This document shows, one piece after another, positions 12,563-13,487 of a stretch of DNA of 13,487 bases; positions within the stretch are counted from its first letter, which is position 1; each line of letters opens with the position of its first letter. The notes under the pieces are model-generated. The model was not told where the DNA came from and searched no databases. It saw only the letters and a list, made by a program, of their open reading frames with translations. Position numbers and translations under genes: made by a program. Source of the stretch: JACZUI01 sp041599115 (GTDB lineage: Bacteria; Actinomycetota; Acidimicrobiia; Spongiisociales; ZC4RG35); assembly GCA_041599115.1 (NCBI GenBank), contig JBFHXF010000053.1, positions 1 to 13,487 on the forward strand. The letters are read 5' to 3'.

Positions 12563-13487
12563 TCACGAGGGCGGGCGGTACTGAAGATCCACAATCAGCA
12601 CGAAATGATCCGATCCCAGGCTTGGACCCAGTCTCCGGTCCCGGACGGTCATGGAATCGTCGTACAGCAGATGATCGATCGGGACACGGAGGAAAACGTT
12701 GGAAGTGGCCGCAAAAGAAGCCTGTAGGCCGAACCCGATCTGGGAATTTCGTAGGCCTCCCACCGAAATGAGTCTCCGGAACGGGTACGACCATGGCGTC
12801 GCGTTGAAGTCGCCGACAATGAAGGCGGGGCCGGCTCGGTCTACAGCCCATTGGGCGGCAAATTCCAGTTGGGCATCACGGAAGGCGGCCCTTTTCGCGC
12901 TCGTCGGGGCCAGCGGATGGGTAGAGAGGACGTCGATCGTCACCGGCCAGCTTTGCGGCTTGTAGACCAGTTGAATGGCTCTCGGCTGCTCGGCAGCAAA
13001 CCCATAGGACAGGGCTTCGACCTGATCCCGGGCCAACACCAGGGTACCGAATATCAGATCGTTCGATCGCCCCCGGATGATCTCGTAGTCGAGACCGGCC
13101 GATTCGATCGCCACCTCCCAGGGACGGCTTGCCTCGTAAAGGAAGACCAAGTCGGGGTTCAACGCGCGGATGTAATCGATGACAGCTGCGTAGTCCTGGT
13201 TGGTCGACAGGAGGTTGAAACTCATCACCCTGATGGTGGGCATCGCCGGGTCGGGGGAACGCGGCGATCCCAGGTAGAGCGGGGCCACAAACGCCAGATT
13301 GACCGCGGCTGCGCCTAGGACGGTGTAGGCGACCTTGCGCCATCTGGAGGCGAGTAGAACCGAGCCGAGGACCATCAGGGAAACGATGTATTGGGCCCTG
13401 AAATTGGCGAGGACATCCAACCACCAGATCCACCTTCCGCCGAAGGCGGCCATGCTGACCAGGGTGATTCCAATCGCGGGAACGACG
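12563..13487 (-). CDS. Membrane-anchored endonuclease/exonuclease/phosphatase-family protein, 5' end outside window
   Basis: The frame is open to the right edge (307 residues visible); an ATG at 13453 is internal, because the hydrophobic stretch VVPAIGITLVSMAAFGG continues upstream. The N-terminal part has two or three membrane helices, including ANFRAQYIVSLMVLGSVLLAS and VAYTVLGAAAVNLAFVAPLYL. The catalytic domain follows with SFNL, FLYEAS (Glu), LSTHPL (His), VGDFNATP (Asp/Asn), PIDHLLY and GSDHFVL (final Asp-His), the full EEP/DNase I-like set. These metal-dependent phosphodiesterases act on nucleic acids, phosphoinositides or sphingolipids; this membrane-tethered bacterial type has no known substrate. 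The active site should face outward. It precedes pepP by 36 bp. Confidence 0.88.
   Translation of the reverse strand, partial: VVPAIGITLVSMAAFGGRWIWWLDVLANFRAQYIVSLMVLGSVLLASRWRKVAYTVLGAAAVNLAFVAPLYLGSPRSPDPAMPTIRVMSFNLLSTNQDYAAVIDYIRALNPDLVFLYEASRPWEVAIESAGLDYEIIRGRSNDLIFGTLVLARDQVEALSYGFAAEQPRAIQLVYKPQSWPVTIDVLSTHPLAPTSAKRAAFRDAQLEFAAQWAVDRAGPAFIVGDFNATPWSYPFRRLISVGGLRNSQIGFGLQASFAATSNVFLRVPIDHLLYDDSMTVRDRRLGPSLGSDHFVLIVDLQYRPPS

Noticed and set aside
1..13487. Mobile elements, CRISPR arrays, tRNAs, rRNAs or a defence or biosynthetic cluster
   Set aside because: No transposase, integrase, regularly spaced repeats, cloverleaf or rRNA sequence, and no toxin, nuclease-helicase or synthase group was found; the window is core chromosome.

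Overview
The window is a dense stretch of bacterial housekeeping chromosome: GC-rich, almost gap-free, 18 protein genes, and no mobile element, CRISPR array, tRNA or rRNA. It most resembles an actinobacterium (Actinomycetota). The reasons are the gene content, the zinc-type S18, a short-chain Z-isoprenyl diphosphate synthase divergent from a hemolysin-III gene (the order I recall for Rv1086/Rv1085c in Mycobacterium), and several start codons that look leaderless behind a TANNNT -10 box. I cannot name a genus.

Layout. Bases 1-833 (minus strand) hold a two-gene operon, a four-helix membrane protein followed by an SRPBCC-domain protein that runs off the left edge. Its consensus promoter (TTGACA-N17-TACAGT) is covered by two copies of a 19-bp palindromic operator. 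Bases 839-7788 (minus strand) are one long co-directional array: pyrE, a PH-like membrane protein, nfo (AP endonuclease IV), panB, a DUF192 lipoprotein, then the classic rpsF-ssb-rpsR-rplI-dnaB cluster. A short alpha/beta-hydrolase gene that has lost its nucleophile is wedged between rplI and dnaB. Divergent from pyrE is a histidine-phosphatase gene (7874-8560, plus strand). It converges on a carbon-nitrogen hydrolase (8788-9555, minus strand), which follows uppS (9576-10355, minus strand). Hemolysin III (10416-11078, plus strand) diverges from uppS, and its stop codon overlaps that of the convergent Xaa-Pro aminopeptidase gene pepP (11075-12526, minus strand). A membrane-anchored endonuclease/exonuclease/phosphatase-family protein enters from the right edge (12563-13487, minus strand).

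How the genes fit together. The central array joins pyrimidine salvage and synthesis (pyrE), base-excision repair (nfo), pantothenate/CoA synthesis (panB), the S6/S18/L9 ribosomal proteins, and replication proteins SSB and DnaB. UppS makes a polyprenyl carrier precursor. Other genes are general metabolism or membrane proteins of unclear role.

I found no clearly new multi-gene system. The points most worth a second look are the tandem operator over the left-hand promoter, the nucleophile-less hydrolase inside the ribosomal/replication operon, a DUF192 lipoprotein whose signal peptide has no ordinary start codon, a recurring TANCNT box 6-7 nt before five start codons, an UppS with an altered DGNxRWA motif, and a 43-residue insertion between two metal ligands of PepP.
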